DNA from: Deltaproteobacteria bacterium
Lineage (GTDB): Bacteria > Myxococcota > JACPTQ01
Direction of reading: 5' to 3'
Assembly (NCBI GenBank): GCA_016192705.1
Contig: JACPTQ010000042.1
Location: forward strand, 119,502-183,501
DNA: 64,000 nt
The translations under genes were made by a program, and so were the position numbers. The notes under the pieces are model-generated. The model saw only the letters and a program-made list of their open reading frames with translations, was not told where the DNA came from and did no database searches. This document shows positions 35,292-45,612 of the stretch, piece after piece. Within the stretch, counting starts at the first letter, position 1, and each line of letters opens with the position of its first letter.

Positions 35292-35526
35292 AAACACCCG
35301 GGCGGAGCTGTCGAAGGAAGAAGCGTCGGCCTTGGCTCAAGGGGCGAAGCAAGCCGTGTAGAATGCAAATCAAGTCGCTCGGGTCGATGTCCGGCAGCCG
35401 CGGGGCGATTCGGTCACGCTCGGCAACGATGCGGGCCGCGAGTGTTTGTGGGGTCAGCGGTTCCTTGGCTTCCGCCTTTCCACGCCGCTTCAGCCGCCGA
35501 TGGTTCGCCGCCCGCTCCGCATCGAT
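35281..35526 (-). CDS. Small partner protein of the nucleotidyltransferase; start codon unclear
   Basis: About 81 aa, ending at 35281 and overlapping the nucleotidyltransferase start. Reads DAERAANHRRLKRRGKAEA, then LTPQTLAARIVAERDRI, LPDIDPSDLICILHGLL and GRRFFLRQLRPGVYVP. The closing section (D-P-x-D-L then a G-R-R-F-F-x-R-x-x-R-P-G-V-Y-V ending) looks like a small protein seen beside such nucleotidyltransferases in other GC-rich bacteria, from memory. No ATG, GTG or TTG exists at the right place; the frame stays open upstream into the cehA-like gene. It may use ATC at 35526, have lost its start, or hide a frameshift near 35520. It would be the antitoxin-like first gene of the operon. Confidence 0.5.
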   Translation of the reverse strand: MDAERAANHRRLKRRGKAEAKEPLTPQTLAARIVAERDRIAPRLPDIDPSDLICILHGLLRPLSQGRRFFLRQLRPGVYVP

Positions 35527-35536
35527 ATCGTAACAC

Positions 35537-37869
35537 TCACTCGACCCAGATGGGATTCGTGAAGGCGAATGGCGGCGCGTCGGGGCGGTGAAGATGCGAC
35601 ATGGGGCGCGTGCCGCGGGCGATCGCGATGATCCAGTCGCCTCGTTTTAGATCGAGCTTCTCGTTCCTCACGACGCGCAAGGCCGCGATGCCAAACCCGC
35701 CGGTCCACGATTTCACGACCTCGCCGCGCTTCACGAGATCGACGCGATCGACATCCATCCAGGGCGGCGCCTGAACGCGCACGTCGACTTCGTGTGTCCC
35801 CGCGGAAATCGTGTCGCCAATCCCCTTGCCGGCCGCGGTGATCGTCACGAACGGGCCACTGGAAACCACGATGCGCGCTTCACGTATCGCCTTGACGAAT
35901 GCGCGCTCGTCGAACTGCGCCGGATCGTCGTTCGGCACGGCGACCAAGTTCCGCGGAACACCAGCCTCGTGGTACGTGAGTTTGTGCGAATCAGAATTTC
36001 CCGTCGCCGCGTGGCGATACCCGGCGTTCAAAAGCGCGTACCAATCGCGCAGGCATTCCTCAACCTTTGGGATTTCGCTGCGGTGATAATGGTCAAAAGC
36101 TCGAACGTGCCGAGGTCGCGCATTCGCGGGTGATTAACCTGCACGATGGTGTCTTTCCCATACGGCTTCGAGGCGCGCGCAGCGTCGATGATCGCGCGCG
36201 GTGTCGTGCGGCGCCACTCAGCCGGTGCGGAATCCGCCGCAAGCGGGAAAAGGTTGAAATGGCCAAGCAAAACTTCTTTCGTCGTGACCTCGTTGCCAAC
36301 CACCGACGCGACCCACTTTTCGAGCTTCAAGTCGCGAATCGTTGGCGCGTAGTCGGTGACGACGTTGTGATCGGTCGCAACACCGACCTCGACACCGACG
36401 GCCGCGAGCGAGTGCACGCGATCTTCAAGACGTGCCGGCGCATCGGGCGAGGGCGCCGCGTGCAAGTGCAAGTCGGCGGCGATCCAGCCCTTCGTGTCGA
36501 CAACGCGGCGAAGAATGGCCGTCACAAAAACTTTCTTGCCAGGTTTGACCGTGATGTCGCGTTCGAAAATCGTGTATTCGAAACCGCGATCGATCGTTAC
36601 GCGATAGCGCCCCGACAGCAGGCTTGTTGCGGAATTGCCTGTCGACGAATAAACGACGTTCAGCGCCGCGCCGCGCAGCGGGTCCTCGCCGAAGTCTGGG
36701 TCCGGCGTTCGGCCAACGCCTCGAATGAGCACACGGGCAGGAAGAGACTCGCCGCGCGAGCTTTTCACACTCCATTCGATTTGACCCATCGCAGAATATC
36801 CGGGTTGAAGGAAGGGCTCACGATTAAGGTCGACCCAATCGCCGGGTTGATCGCCTCGTATGTTCAGCCGCGCGCTGTAGCAACCTCGGGGGATTACGAG
36901 GGTGTCCCCGGAGGCACTAAACTCCAGGAATGGGTGAGCATGGGCATTCGCGAGCCCACATCCCGCGACCTCAATTCGGGCATAGTTAGGGAGATGGCCA
37001 CGATGGTGGAATCGGAGTTTCGGATTCTTCGTCATGGTTGGTAACCGCATCGCGGCATCGCCAAACGACATGGTCGAGTGCGCGAGATGAGCGATGCGCC
37101 GCTTCGATACCGCGCGCGGAGCGATGGCGATCACCTCTTCGCCGGTTTGCGACGAGTCGTAGAATCCCGGCAGGTCGAACGACGGAATGCGCGCCGTGAT
37201 GCGCCCTGCAGCCGTCGCGAGCGCGTACGACACACCAAAACTCTCGCGCGCCATGAACGCGCCCGTGAACGACCCCGTCCCCTTTATGAAGCCGTACCCC
37301 TCAACCCACGATGGGATGTTTCCCCATGCGACGATTTCACCGAGGGTCACGACCTGCTCGACGGCACCCTCGTTTTCAACCGCCGTCTCGATCGTGAGCA
37401 CGTTGCCAACGAAGTAGACCCACGCGTGAAGAACCATGCGACGCGCGGACAGCGCCTTTCTCATGTAAAGCGCATTCGCTTGCGCCCCGTCAGCCCGCGC
37501 CTCGACCACTTGAGAGGGCTCGGGGGCGATGCCGAAAAATAGGGTCGGGTCTATGAAGACGAGTTCGTCGGCACCTCCCTCGCGCGCGAAATCGACGATG
37601 CGACCGCCCGGCTGAACGACCGCGACCATCCCCGCGTTTCGCAAAACCCAATCGCCGGGCTTCGCATCGACGCGGTAGCCCGTGAGCCGCGGCGTTTCGC
37701 CGGATTTCAGCGCCGAAAGCGTCCCCTCGGCGCGGCCCTCCATTTGCGGCGCCGACTTCACTTCCCGAGCAACCACGTGAGACGTGCCCGCAGCCTCCAC
37801 CCGTCGCGGAGCGGGTGGCGCCGGTTTTTGACAGGCAACAATGAAAAACAGACAAACGATTCGCTTCAT
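35537..37869 (-). pseudogene. CehA/McbA-type PHP metallohydrolase lipoprotein, split by a one-base frameshift
   Basis: Two abutting frames form one gene. The first (from the ATG at 37869: MKRIVCLFFIVAC, lipobox IVAC) runs to a stop at 36028. The second begins before it and ends at 35537. The protein has a beta-rich N-terminal half and a C-terminal PHP-type domain: WIAADLHLHAAPSPDAP, VGVATDHNVV, VGNEVTT, HFNLFPL, VQVNHPRM; after the shift DHYHRSEIPKVEECLRDW, GYRHAATGNSDSHKL. Joining the frames needs one extra T in the run at 36095-36098 (ELL then becomes ELF-DHYH). Everything on both sides is well preserved, so the break is recent, a sequencing error in a homopolymer, or a -1 slip. Members hydrolyse esters or phosphoesters outside the cytoplasm. 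Confidence 0.85.
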
Positions 37870-37922
37870 GGTGAAGGTGCTACTTCCATTCGCGCGAGAT
37901 GTCGACTCTAAGATGGTCTCGG

Positions 37923-37952
37923 TTGATTCGCCCACTGACCGTCTGCTACGTT
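37923..37952 (+). promoter_or_regulatory. Promoter of the thioesterase-glpX operon, nearly leaderless
   Basis: TTGATT (37923-37928), 18-bp spacer, TACGTT (37947-37952), 9 nt before the ATG at 37962. It supports that start. Confidence 0.45.
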
Positions 37953-37961
37953 CCTTCGCCT

Positions 37962-38457
37962 ATGCCTGTTTTACCCAACAGCGACGCGGAATCGCTGATG
38001 CCAAGCAAAGTTAAGGCCGCCGACGTGACCGCCCGAATTCAAGTGCGCGTCCTTTACGCCGATACCGACCGCATGGGAATCGTTTATCACGCGAACTACT
38101 TGCGCTGGGCCGAGGCCGGCCGCGGCGAATGGATGCGCGCTCGGGGGCGCACCTATAAGGAAGTCGAGGCCGCGGGGATTTATCTCCCGCTCGTCGAAAG
38201 CCACCTTCGCTACCACGCACCGGCGTTTTACGATGATCTCCTGACCGTCGAGACGTTCATCGTGTTCGCGCAGCGCGCTTCGATCAAAATGGGCTATCGC
38301 TTTTGGGTCGACGGAAAAACCGAAAAGCCGATCGTGACCGGCCATACGATTCACGCGTTGACGGACGCGAAAGGGCGTGTCCTCCGCGTCCCAAAAGACT
38401 GGTACGACGTTTTTGGCGTCGACCCGAAATACAACGCCGACAAGATGGAGGTGCATG

Positions 38458-38480
<23 letters not shown>
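37962..38480 (+). CDS. Acyl-CoA thioesterase, hotdog fold (YbgC/FadM group)
   Basis: 172 aa from the ATG at 37962; another in-frame ATG stands at 37998. VRVLYADTDRMGIVYHANYLRW is the family signature, broken here as YADTDRMGIVYHANY with the catalytic Asp. EAGRGEWMRARG, LPLVESHLRYHAPAFYDD and KMGYRFWV follow in the normal order. Such enzymes split acyl-CoA or acyl-ACP thioesters. The ~28 residues before the fold are extra. Its 3' end overlaps glpX by 23 bp, so the two are co-translated. Confidence 0.85.
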
Positions 38481-39411
<931 letters not shown>

Positions 39412-39413
39412 CG

Positions 39414-39845
39414 ATGTCGCTCGCGAGTAAATCGGTCGTCGTGAACGCGCCCATCGAGAAACTCATCGGTGTGATTTACGACTACGAGCGATATTCGGAA
39501 TTCTTGTCGGAGATTAAGTGGGCAAGAGTCGTGAAGCGCGATGGCGCGCGCGTGATTTGCGATTTCGAGGCGTCGCTCGTCGGTTACGCGATTCACTACA
39601 CGCTCGATTTCGTCGAGACGCCACCGACGTCGCTCAAGTGGACGCTCGCAAAAGCCGACCGAATGACAGTCAACACGGGCGGGTGGACGTTGCGCGATGA
39701 GGGCGGTGGACGGACGCACGCGACGTACGCGATCGAGGTGCTGCTCACGGGCTTCGTTCCAAAGATGATTCAGCGCAAGGTCAGCGAAATGACGTTGCCC
39801 GGTGTGCTCGAAAAGTTCAAGCGGCGCGCGGAGTCGCTCAAATGA
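39414..39845 (+). CDS. SRPBCC (START-like, COQ10/cyclase group) lipid-binding protein
   Basis: 143 aa, complete. VVVNAPIEKLIGVIYDYERY then FLSEIKWARVV is the usual opening of ribosome-association-toxin/COQ10-like SRPBCC proteins. A helix-grip pattern of strands follows (ARVICDFEASLVGYAIHYTL, TSLKWTLAKADRMTVNTGGW) with the closing helix MIQRKVSEMTLPGVLEKFK. It should bind a hydrophobic ligand in the cytoplasm. It ends in an ATGA overlap with the diacylglycerol-type glycosyltransferase gene, which fits a lipid-related role, though that is inference. Confidence 0.82.
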   Translation: MSLASKSVVVNAPIEKLIGVIYDYERYSEFLSEIKWARVVKRDGARVICDFEASLVGYAIHYTLDFVETPPTSLKWTLAKADRMTVNTGGWTLRDEGGGRTHATYAIEVLLTGFVPKMIQRKVSEMTLPGVLEKFKRRAESLK

Positions 39846-41680
39846 CAACGGCGCTTGCAAAACGACCGCCGCGCGTGTTGTTCGCGTCCGTGCCGATTGG
39901 GAGCGGTCACCGGCGGGCGGCCGAGGCGACTCGGCGAGCCCTCGAAATGGCGTCGCCCAGCGCTGTGACGATGCACATCGACATCATGGAGTACGTGAAG
40001 CCGTACGCACGCGACATGGTGCTCGACGGGTATTCGACGCTTCTTCACCTCGCGCCGCGCGTTTGGGGTTATCTGTTTGAACACGACGAGTGGCTTCAGA
40101 AACTCGCGCCGATCGAAAACATGCGCCGGCATTTCCAACGGGATCGATTTGAGGCCTTGGTTCGCGATTTTGCACCGGATGTTTTTGTGTCGAGTCATCC
40201 GCTGTGCTCGGTGCCCATGGCTGCGCTCAAGCTTGGCGCGACGGAGTCTGAGCTAAAGTTTCGTTTGCCGATCGTAACGATCGTAACCGACTTCCACGTC
40301 CATGAAACGTGGGTGCAGCGCGGTGTCACACTTTATGTTGTCGGCACCGATCGATTGACGCCCATCTTGGTCAAGCGCGGATTGCGGCCTGAGCAGGTGC
40401 GCGCGTTCGGGATACCGGTCGCGAACAGCTTCTCGCCGGAAGCGAAGAACGTCGCCGCACTCAAAGCGCGCTTCAAGCTCGACGCGACGAAGCCGGTCGC
40501 CTTGTTCTTGCTCAAGGGGCTTGAATCGGACTTCGTTGAGCGAGCGATTTTTCAAGTTTCACTCCTCAACCGCCCAACCGAAATTCTCTTCAATACCGCT
40601 GGCAACGACGCGCTCGCTGCGGTGCTTCGCCGGTCGTCGAACACGTATGGAGTCCGGGCGAAAATGTTTGGCTTCGTCGACAACCTCGATGATTACATTG
40701 CGGTCGCGGACGTCGTCACGACAAAGCCGGGTGGGTCGACGTCTGCGGAGTGCCTGGCGCTTGGCGTCCCGCTGCTTCTGGTACAGCCAATTCCCGGCCA
40801 GGAGGAACGGAACGCGAATTTCCTTGTCGAGCATGGCGCCGGAAAGCGTGTCACGAATGTGTTGACCCTTGGCGCTGAGCTTGAGGTTCTGCTCGGTGGC
40901 GGCGGTGAAATGACGAGGATGCGTGAGCGCGCAAAGTCCCTCGGCCGGCCCAACGCGGCGAATGAACTCGCTCAACTTCTGCTCGACGTGACGGCGGATC
41001 CCGAGAAGTTCCTGAAACTCGAGGAGCCGCCCGAGCATCCGTCACGTCGGACGTCTCCGACGCCTGAGCCGTCACCGCGGCCACCTGCCGCTCCCCCCGA
41101 GCCAAAGGCCCCGACCGCGCAGGCGAAGGAGCCGGGTGAGCTTGAAGAGATTGGCGAATCATGGACAAGCCCCGCGGCGGACACGCATTCTGCGACGAGG
41201 GGGCGGCGCACCACCGACGCGCGAGCGCCTGTCACATCCGCTCCCATCACAGCGTCACCACGGGCGACCCGCGAATATTTAGCCGGTCTTATCCTGATCG
41301 AGAAGGACCTCGCGAGACGCGTTGAGGAGGCGCGCGAGGAGGTTGAGAAGTGGGACAAGCGAGCCGCGCTCGCGACGACGCATGGAGATACACACCTCGT
41401 GAATGAGGCGTCGCGTCGGCTCGACGATGCGCGCCGTTCGCAAACCAGCTACGCGAACGAGCTCGACCGCATCCTCGCCAAGAAGGCGGAGGTGAAGGGC
41501 GTGCCATTCTCGGCGACACGAAATCGCCCAGCATCGAACGCGCTTGCGGTTGAGCCCGTCCTTGATCGCCGCGACGAAACACCCATGCGTATGCGTTCAG
41601 GCGATCCCGAAGGCGAGTTTCGCGACCTCGAAGTCGACGCCGAACTTAAGGCGCTGAAAGAGAAACTCGATAAGAAGTAA
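39842..41680 (+). CDS. GT28 (MGDG synthase/MurG-like) glycosyltransferase with a long C-terminal tail
   Basis: 612 aa. VLFASVPIGSGHRRAAEATRR is the N-terminal motif of the MGDG-synthase/1,2-diacylglycerol glucosyltransferase branch (here GSGHRRAA). VTDFHVHETWVQRGV, GIPVANSF, GFVDNLDDYIAVADVV and TKPGGSTSAECLALGVPLL complete the GT-B fold; the last is the donor-sugar binding site. The enzyme domain ends near residue 395. It is followed by a Pro-rich linker (PSRRTSPTPEPSPRPPAA) and a helical stretch (LIEKDLARRVEEAREEVEKW) likely to form a coiled coil, a tail not usual in the family. It probably adds a sugar to diacylglycerol at the inner membrane. Confidence 0.85.
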   Translation: MTTALAKRPPRVLFASVPIGSGHRRAAEATRRALEMASPSAVTMHIDIMEYVKPYARDMVLDGYSTLLHLAPRVWGYLFEHDEWLQKLAPIENMRRHFQRDRFEALVRDFAPDVFVSSHPLCSVPMAALKLGATESELKFRLPIVTIVTDFHVHETWVQRGVTLYVVGTDRLTPILVKRGLRPEQVRAFGIPVANSFSPEAKNVAALKARFKLDATKPVALFLLKGLESDFVERAIFQVSLLNRPTEILFNTAGNDALAAVLRRSSNTYGVRAKMFGFVDNLDDYIAVADVVTTKPGGSTSAECLALGVPLLLVQPIPGQEERNANFLVEHGAGKRVTNVLTLGAELEVLLGGGGEMTRMRERAKSLGRPNAANELAQLLLDVTADPEKFLKLEEPPEHPSRRTSPTPEPSPRPPAAPPEPKAPTAQAKEPGELEEIGESWTSPAADTHSATRGRRTTDARAPVTSAPITASPRATREYLAGLILIEKDLARRVEEAREEVEKWDKRAALATTHGDTHLVNEASRRLDDARRSQTSYANELDRILAKKAEVKGVPFSATRNRPASNALAVEPVLDRRDETPMRMRSGDPEGEFRDLEVDAELKALKEKLDKK

Positions 41681-41698
41681 TTTCACGAATAGCGATTG

Positions 41699-43735
41699 TC
41701 AGTCCGTCCCCGCATCGTCGTACCGCGCAAAGTGCATCGTGAACGACGCGCGCCCCTGCGACATCGAACGAACGGCGGTCGAGTAACCAAACATGCGGCG
41801 AAGCGGAACGAAGGCGTCAACGATCGACTTATCCCCGCGCTTTCGCATCCCCTCGATCTTGCCGCGACGCGCGCCCAAGTCGCCAAGAATTTCACCGACA
41901 AACTCGTCCGGAACGACGACTTCTACCGCCATAACCGGTTCCAACAGAAACGCCCCCGCACCCTCCGCCGCCTTGCGAAGCGCCATTCCCGCCGCCGCTT
42001 TATACGCACCTGGCGCGCTTCCCCCTTCGCGAAACTCAGCTGCGCTGAGCGTTACGTCAACGTCCTCAACCGGATAACCCGCGTGGATTCCCGACGCAAG
42101 CCCCTCGGCCACGCCCTCCGAAAGCGCCGCACGACACTCCGGCGGCAGGCTCTCGTTCGCAATGGAATCGACGATTGTGTTTCCCGTGCCGCGCGCGCGC
42201 GACGCAATCCGCAGGCGCACGTGGCCGAAAATCGCGGCATCGTCCAACTTTCGCTCGAAGCGCCCCTCGGCTTCACACTCACCCCGCACCGTCTCGCGGT
42301 AAACAACCTGCGGCTTACCCACGCGCGCTTCACTACCAAACTCGCGCAACAGCCGGTCGACCAAAATCTCGAGATGCAATTCACCCATCCCCGACAAAAT
42401 CGTCTGCCCCGTCTCCGGGTCCTCATGCACGCGCACCGTTGGGTCCTCGTCCGCAAGTTTGGCGAGCGACTGGTCGAGACGCTCTTTGTCCTTCTGTGTC
42501 TTCGGTTCGATCGCGAGCGAAATGACGGGCTTCAAGAATTCAATCGGCTCGAGCGCAATGGGGTGCTTCGCGTCGCAGAGCGAATCACCGGTTGTTGTTC
42601 GCTTCAGCCCCACAACGGCCACGATGTCGCCCGCCTCAGCCTTCTCCACGCGCTCGCGCTTATTCGCGTGCATGCGTAAAATCCGCGCTAGCCGCTCACC
42701 CTCTTTGAGTCGCGGGTTCCACAAATCGGACCCCGTCTCCATCACACCCGAGTACACACGCACAAAAACCAGCTTTCGCCCCTCGTCGGTCGCGATCTTG
42801 AAAGCCAACGCTGAAAACGGCTCGTCTTTTTTCGCGTGCCGAACCTCGTGAACACCGGTTTGCGGATGCTTCCCTTCGATGGGTGGCACGTCAACGGGGG
42901 ACGGCAGGAAATCGACGATCGCGTCAAGAAGCGGCTGAATCCCCTTGTTACGCAATCCAGAACCGCAAAAAACGGGGACCGCCCGATTCTGCACGGTCAC
43001 CCGCCGAACCGCAGCGATGAGATCCTCGGCCGCGAGCGGTGTTCCAGCGAGGTATTTCTCGGCCACACCGTCATCGAGATCGGCGACCGCTTCGATCAGC
43101 GCCTCGCGCGAGAGCCGCGCGTCATCTTCAAGCTCTCGCGGAATCGGAACGTGCTCAAACGTCGCGCCAAGATCGTCGCTGTGCCACGTCGTCGCTTCCA
43201 TCTTCACGAGGTCGATAATACCGCGAAACGTCTCGGCCGCACCCCACGGAAGCTGCATCACAATGGGTTTCGCGCCAAGCTTCTGCCGCATCTCCTCGAT
43301 GCACCCCGCGAAATCGGCGCCCACGCGATCCATCTTGTTGATAAACGTGACGCGCGGAACATGATAACGCTCGGCTTGATTCCACACGGTTTCGCTCTGC
43401 GGCTCGACCCCTCCGACCGCGCAAAACACGATGACAACGCCATCAAGCACGCGCATGCAGCGCTCGACTTCAACCGAAAAATCGACGTGCCCGGGCGTGT
43501 CGACGAGGTGCAAGTCGTGCCCACGCCACGCGCAGCTCGTCACAGCGCTCGTGATCGTAATTCCGCGCTCGCGCTCTTGAATCATCCAGTCCATGACGGT
43601 GTCGCCGTCATGAACTTCACCCATTTTGTGCGTTTTCCCCGTGTAATAAAGAATCCGCTCGCTGACCGTCGTCTTCCCAGCGTCGATGTGCGCGGCGACG
43701 CCAAAGTTCCGAATCCTCGCCATTCGTTTCGACAT
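41699..43735 (-). CDS. fusA: Elongation factor G
   Basis: 678 aa from the ATG at 43735 (the upstream stop TGA shares its A). VAAHIDAGKTTVSERIL is the P-loop, RGITITSAV the switch I region, LVDTPGHVDF the G3 motif and INKMDRVGADF the G4 motif. GSGLRNKGIQPLLDAI closes domain I; GMGELHLEILVDRL belongs to domain III and GYPVEDVDVTL to domain IV. All five domains are present, a little shorter than E. coli EF-G (704). It is not beside rps or tuf genes as the standard fusA often is, so it may be a second EF-G copy; this cannot be decided here. Confidence 0.95.
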   Translation of the reverse strand: MSKRMARIRNFGVAAHIDAGKTTVSERILYYTGKTHKMGEVHDGDTVMDWMIQERERGITITSAVTSCAWRGHDLHLVDTPGHVDFSVEVERCMRVLDGVVIVFCAVGGVEPQSETVWNQAERYHVPRVTFINKMDRVGADFAGCIEEMRQKLGAKPIVMQLPWGAAETFRGIIDLVKMEATTWHSDDLGATFEHVPIPRELEDDARLSREALIEAVADLDDGVAEKYLAGTPLAAEDLIAAVRRVTVQNRAVPVFCGSGLRNKGIQPLLDAIVDFLPSPVDVPPIEGKHPQTGVHEVRHAKKDEPFSALAFKIATDEGRKLVFVRVYSGVMETGSDLWNPRLKEGERLARILRMHANKRERVEKAEAGDIVAVVGLKRTTTGDSLCDAKHPIALEPIEFLKPVISLAIEPKTQKDKERLDQSLAKLADEDPTVRVHEDPETGQTILSGMGELHLEILVDRLLREFGSEARVGKPQVVYRETVRGECEAEGRFERKLDDAAIFGHVRLRIASRARGTGNTIVDSIANESLPPECRAALSEGVAEGLASGIHAGYPVEDVDVTLSAAEFREGGSAPGAYKAAAGMALRKAAEGAGAFLLEPVMAVEVVVPDEFVGEILGDLGARRGKIEGMRKRGDKSIVDAFVPLRRMFGYSTAVRSMSQGRASFTMHFARYDDAGTD

Positions 43736-44223
43736 CACTCGGCTCCGCGCATCCTCTGCTCGAGACGCTGGTCGTGTGCGTCTTGCGCGCGTTGGAGTCG
43801 CGCCTTGACGTCTTGAATGGTCCGATACGCGGCGCTCCGTTTCCGGGACTTTTCGATCCGAACGTTTTTCGCGATCGTCACGACGAGCAACTTAACCGGA
43901 ATCTTGCAGTCAAACGTCAGCGTTCCTTGGTCCGGGTTTTCGCTGGGCTCAAGCACGATTTGCGGCGGCCCGCCCGTCGCCTCGCACCCGCGCTCGCTTG
44001 CGAAGATCTTGAGTGCGTCCGCGACTTTCTTGATCGACTGCCCATTAAACGCGCGATCGAGCGCTTCGGCCGATTCTTTTTCAATTTCCATTTTTATCGC
44101 ACCAGCCGCGTAAAACTTGAACGCAACAAAACCGGAAACGCCGAGCACCAGCAACACCGCGATAACAGCCACTGCGGACGCACCCTCCATACGCGACCGG
44201 TTTATGAGGCCACTCCCCGACAT
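43735..44223 (-). CDS. Small membrane-anchored protein of unknown function
   Basis: 162 aa; a later ATG at residue 12 (MEGASAVAVIAVLLVLG) may be the true start. One membrane helix near residues 15-37 is followed by a short extracytoplasmic domain: EIEKESAEALDRAFNGQSIKK, then FDCKIPVKLLVVTIAKNV, with two Cys (residues ~79 and ~107) that could pair, and a basic coiled tail (DVKARLQRAQDAHDQRLEQR). It begins one base after the phoH stop and its own stop overlaps the fusA start, so phoH-this-fusA form one operon. Not recognised. Confidence 0.65.
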   Translation of the reverse strand: MSGSGLINRSRMEGASAVAVIAVLLVLGVSGFVAFKFYAAGAIKMEIEKESAEALDRAFNGQSIKKVADALKIFASERGCEATGGPPQIVLEPSENPDQGTLTFDCKIPVKLLVVTIAKNVRIEKSRKRSAAYRTIQDVKARLQRAQDAHDQRLEQRMRGAE

Positions 44224-45552
44224 TTAGAGAATATTCGCGGCGAGCTCCGCGAGCGCGGACCGCTCCCCTTTTGCCAACGTGATATGCCCGGCGATCGGCT
44301 CATCCTTGAAACGATTGACGACGTATGAAAGCCCGTTCGAATCTGAATCGACGTACGGATTGTCGATTTGGTACGGGTCGCCGGTCAAAACGATTTTCGT
44401 CGACTCGCCAACGCGCGTGATGATCGTTTTAACCTCGTGCGGCGTCAGGTTTTGCGCCTCATCGACAATCATGTACTGCTGTGGAATCGATCGCCCGCGA
44501 ATGTACGTGAGCGGCTCGATTTCGATGATCCCCATGTCGATGAGCTCGTGATAACCGCGCCCATCTTTTTTCTCCTGCCGCGAAAGTCCGAGAAGCAACT
44601 CAACGTTGTCATAGATCGGCTGCATCCACGGGTGCAGCTTTTCTTCGATGTCGCCCGGCAAATACCCAATGTCGCGTCCGAGCGGGAAGATCGGCCGCGA
44701 CACGAGAAGCTTGTGGTACGACTGCTCCTCGGTGGTTTTGTGCAATCCCGCCGCAATCGCGAGCAACGTCTTCCCCGTCCCCGCCTTTCCAACGAGCGTC
44801 ACGAGCTTGATGTCGTCCGAAAGCAAAAGGTCGAACGCAAAACTCTGCTCTTTATTTCGCGGCCGAATTCCCCAAACACCATCGCGCACCTGCTTTGCGA
44901 GCTTCATCGCCTTGTGCCCATCGGCAACGAATTTCCCAAGCGCCGTGTGGTTTGGATTTTCGCGATCGCGGAGCAACAAAAACTCGCTCGGGTGAAGCCC
45001 ATTCTCTGAAAGAACCGCCTCGCCCTTTTGATACACGTCGTCGACAACCGTTTTGTCGACGAAGACCTCTCTCCATCCCGGATAAAGTTCTTCAATGTCG
45101 ACTTTGTCGGCGTCGTAATCCTCAGTCTTCACCGCGAGCGCATCCGCGCGAATCCTGAGGTTCATGTCCTTGGTTACGAAAATTGCCGGGTGTTCCGGCT
45201 CCTTGTCGCGTAGGTCGAGAGCAACCGCGAGGATTCGGTTGTCGACCACGTGGCTGTTCTGCAAGTGCGTCGGGATCTCGCGATCGGTCCAAAGCACACG
45301 CAACTTCCCGCCGTTCGGGAGCGGCACCCCGGTCTGGAGTCCACCGTTTCCGGCCGACGCGTTTCTGAATCCGTCGAGCACGCGCGACACTTGCCGAGCG
45401 TTGCGGCCGAGCTCGTTCAAGTCTTTTTTAAAGTTGTCGATTTCCTCGATCACATAAATCGGAATGACAACGTTGTTGTCCGAAAACGCGAACAACGCGT
45501 TCGGATCGTGAAGCAGGACGTTCGTATCGAGAACGAAATTCTTGGCCGCCAT
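44224..45552 (-). CDS. PhoH family ATPase with N-terminal PIN domain (PhoH2/YlaK type)
   Basis: 442 aa. Residues 1-140 are a PIN RNase domain: NFVLDTNVLLHDPNALFAF, VIEEIDNFKK, and the later AIFVTKDMNLRIRADAL with its acidic residues. Residues ~210-440 are the PhoH ATPase: VTLVGKAGTGKTLLAIAAGL (Walker A), SRPIFPLGRDIGYLPGD, YMIVDEAQNLTPHEVKT (Walker B) and KIVLTGDPYQIDNPY. PIN-PhoH fusions act as ATP-dependent RNA helicases with ribonuclease activity. Its promoter makes a nearly leaderless mRNA, and it leads the operon with the small membrane protein and fusA. Confidence 0.94.
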   Translation of the reverse strand: MAAKNFVLDTNVLLHDPNALFAFSDNNVVIPIYVIEEIDNFKKDLNELGRNARQVSRVLDGFRNASAGNGGLQTGVPLPNGGKLRVLWTDREIPTHLQNSHVVDNRILAVALDLRDKEPEHPAIFVTKDMNLRIRADALAVKTEDYDADKVDIEELYPGWREVFVDKTVVDDVYQKGEAVLSENGLHPSEFLLLRDRENPNHTALGKFVADGHKAMKLAKQVRDGVWGIRPRNKEQSFAFDLLLSDDIKLVTLVGKAGTGKTLLAIAAGLHKTTEEQSYHKLLVSRPIFPLGRDIGYLPGDIEEKLHPWMQPIYDNVELLLGLSRQEKKDGRGYHELIDMGIIEIEPLTYIRGRSIPQQYMIVDEAQNLTPHEVKTIITRVGESTKIVLTGDPYQIDNPYVDSDSNGLSYVVNRFKDEPIAGHITLAKGERSALAELAANIL

Positions 45553-45560
45553 GGAATTGT

Positions 45561-45590
45561 AACTTAGTGGTGCTGGGCCCGCCCCGTCAA
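45561..45590 (-). promoter_or_regulatory. Promoter of the phoH-fusA operon, nearly leaderless
   Basis: Minus strand: TTGACG (45590-45585), 18-bp spacer, TAAGTT (45566-45561), 8 nt before the ATG at 45552. Confidence 0.6.
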
Positions 45591-45598
45591 TGACGGGG
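45582..45598. terminator. Hairpin downstream of the M74-like peptidase gene
   Basis: CCCCGTC-AAT-GACGGGG, 7-bp perfect stem 15 nt after the peptidase stop. It overlaps the -35 of the phoH promoter and lacks a T-run on the minus strand, so a regulatory role is equally possible. Confidence 0.35.
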
Positions 45599-45612
45599 AA
45601 GAAAGCGGAAGA

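Noticed and set aside
43735..43738. GTG as the start of fusA
   Set aside because: The ATG three bases later fits the TGATG overlap with the upstream stop; the GTG adds only one residue and cannot be excluded.
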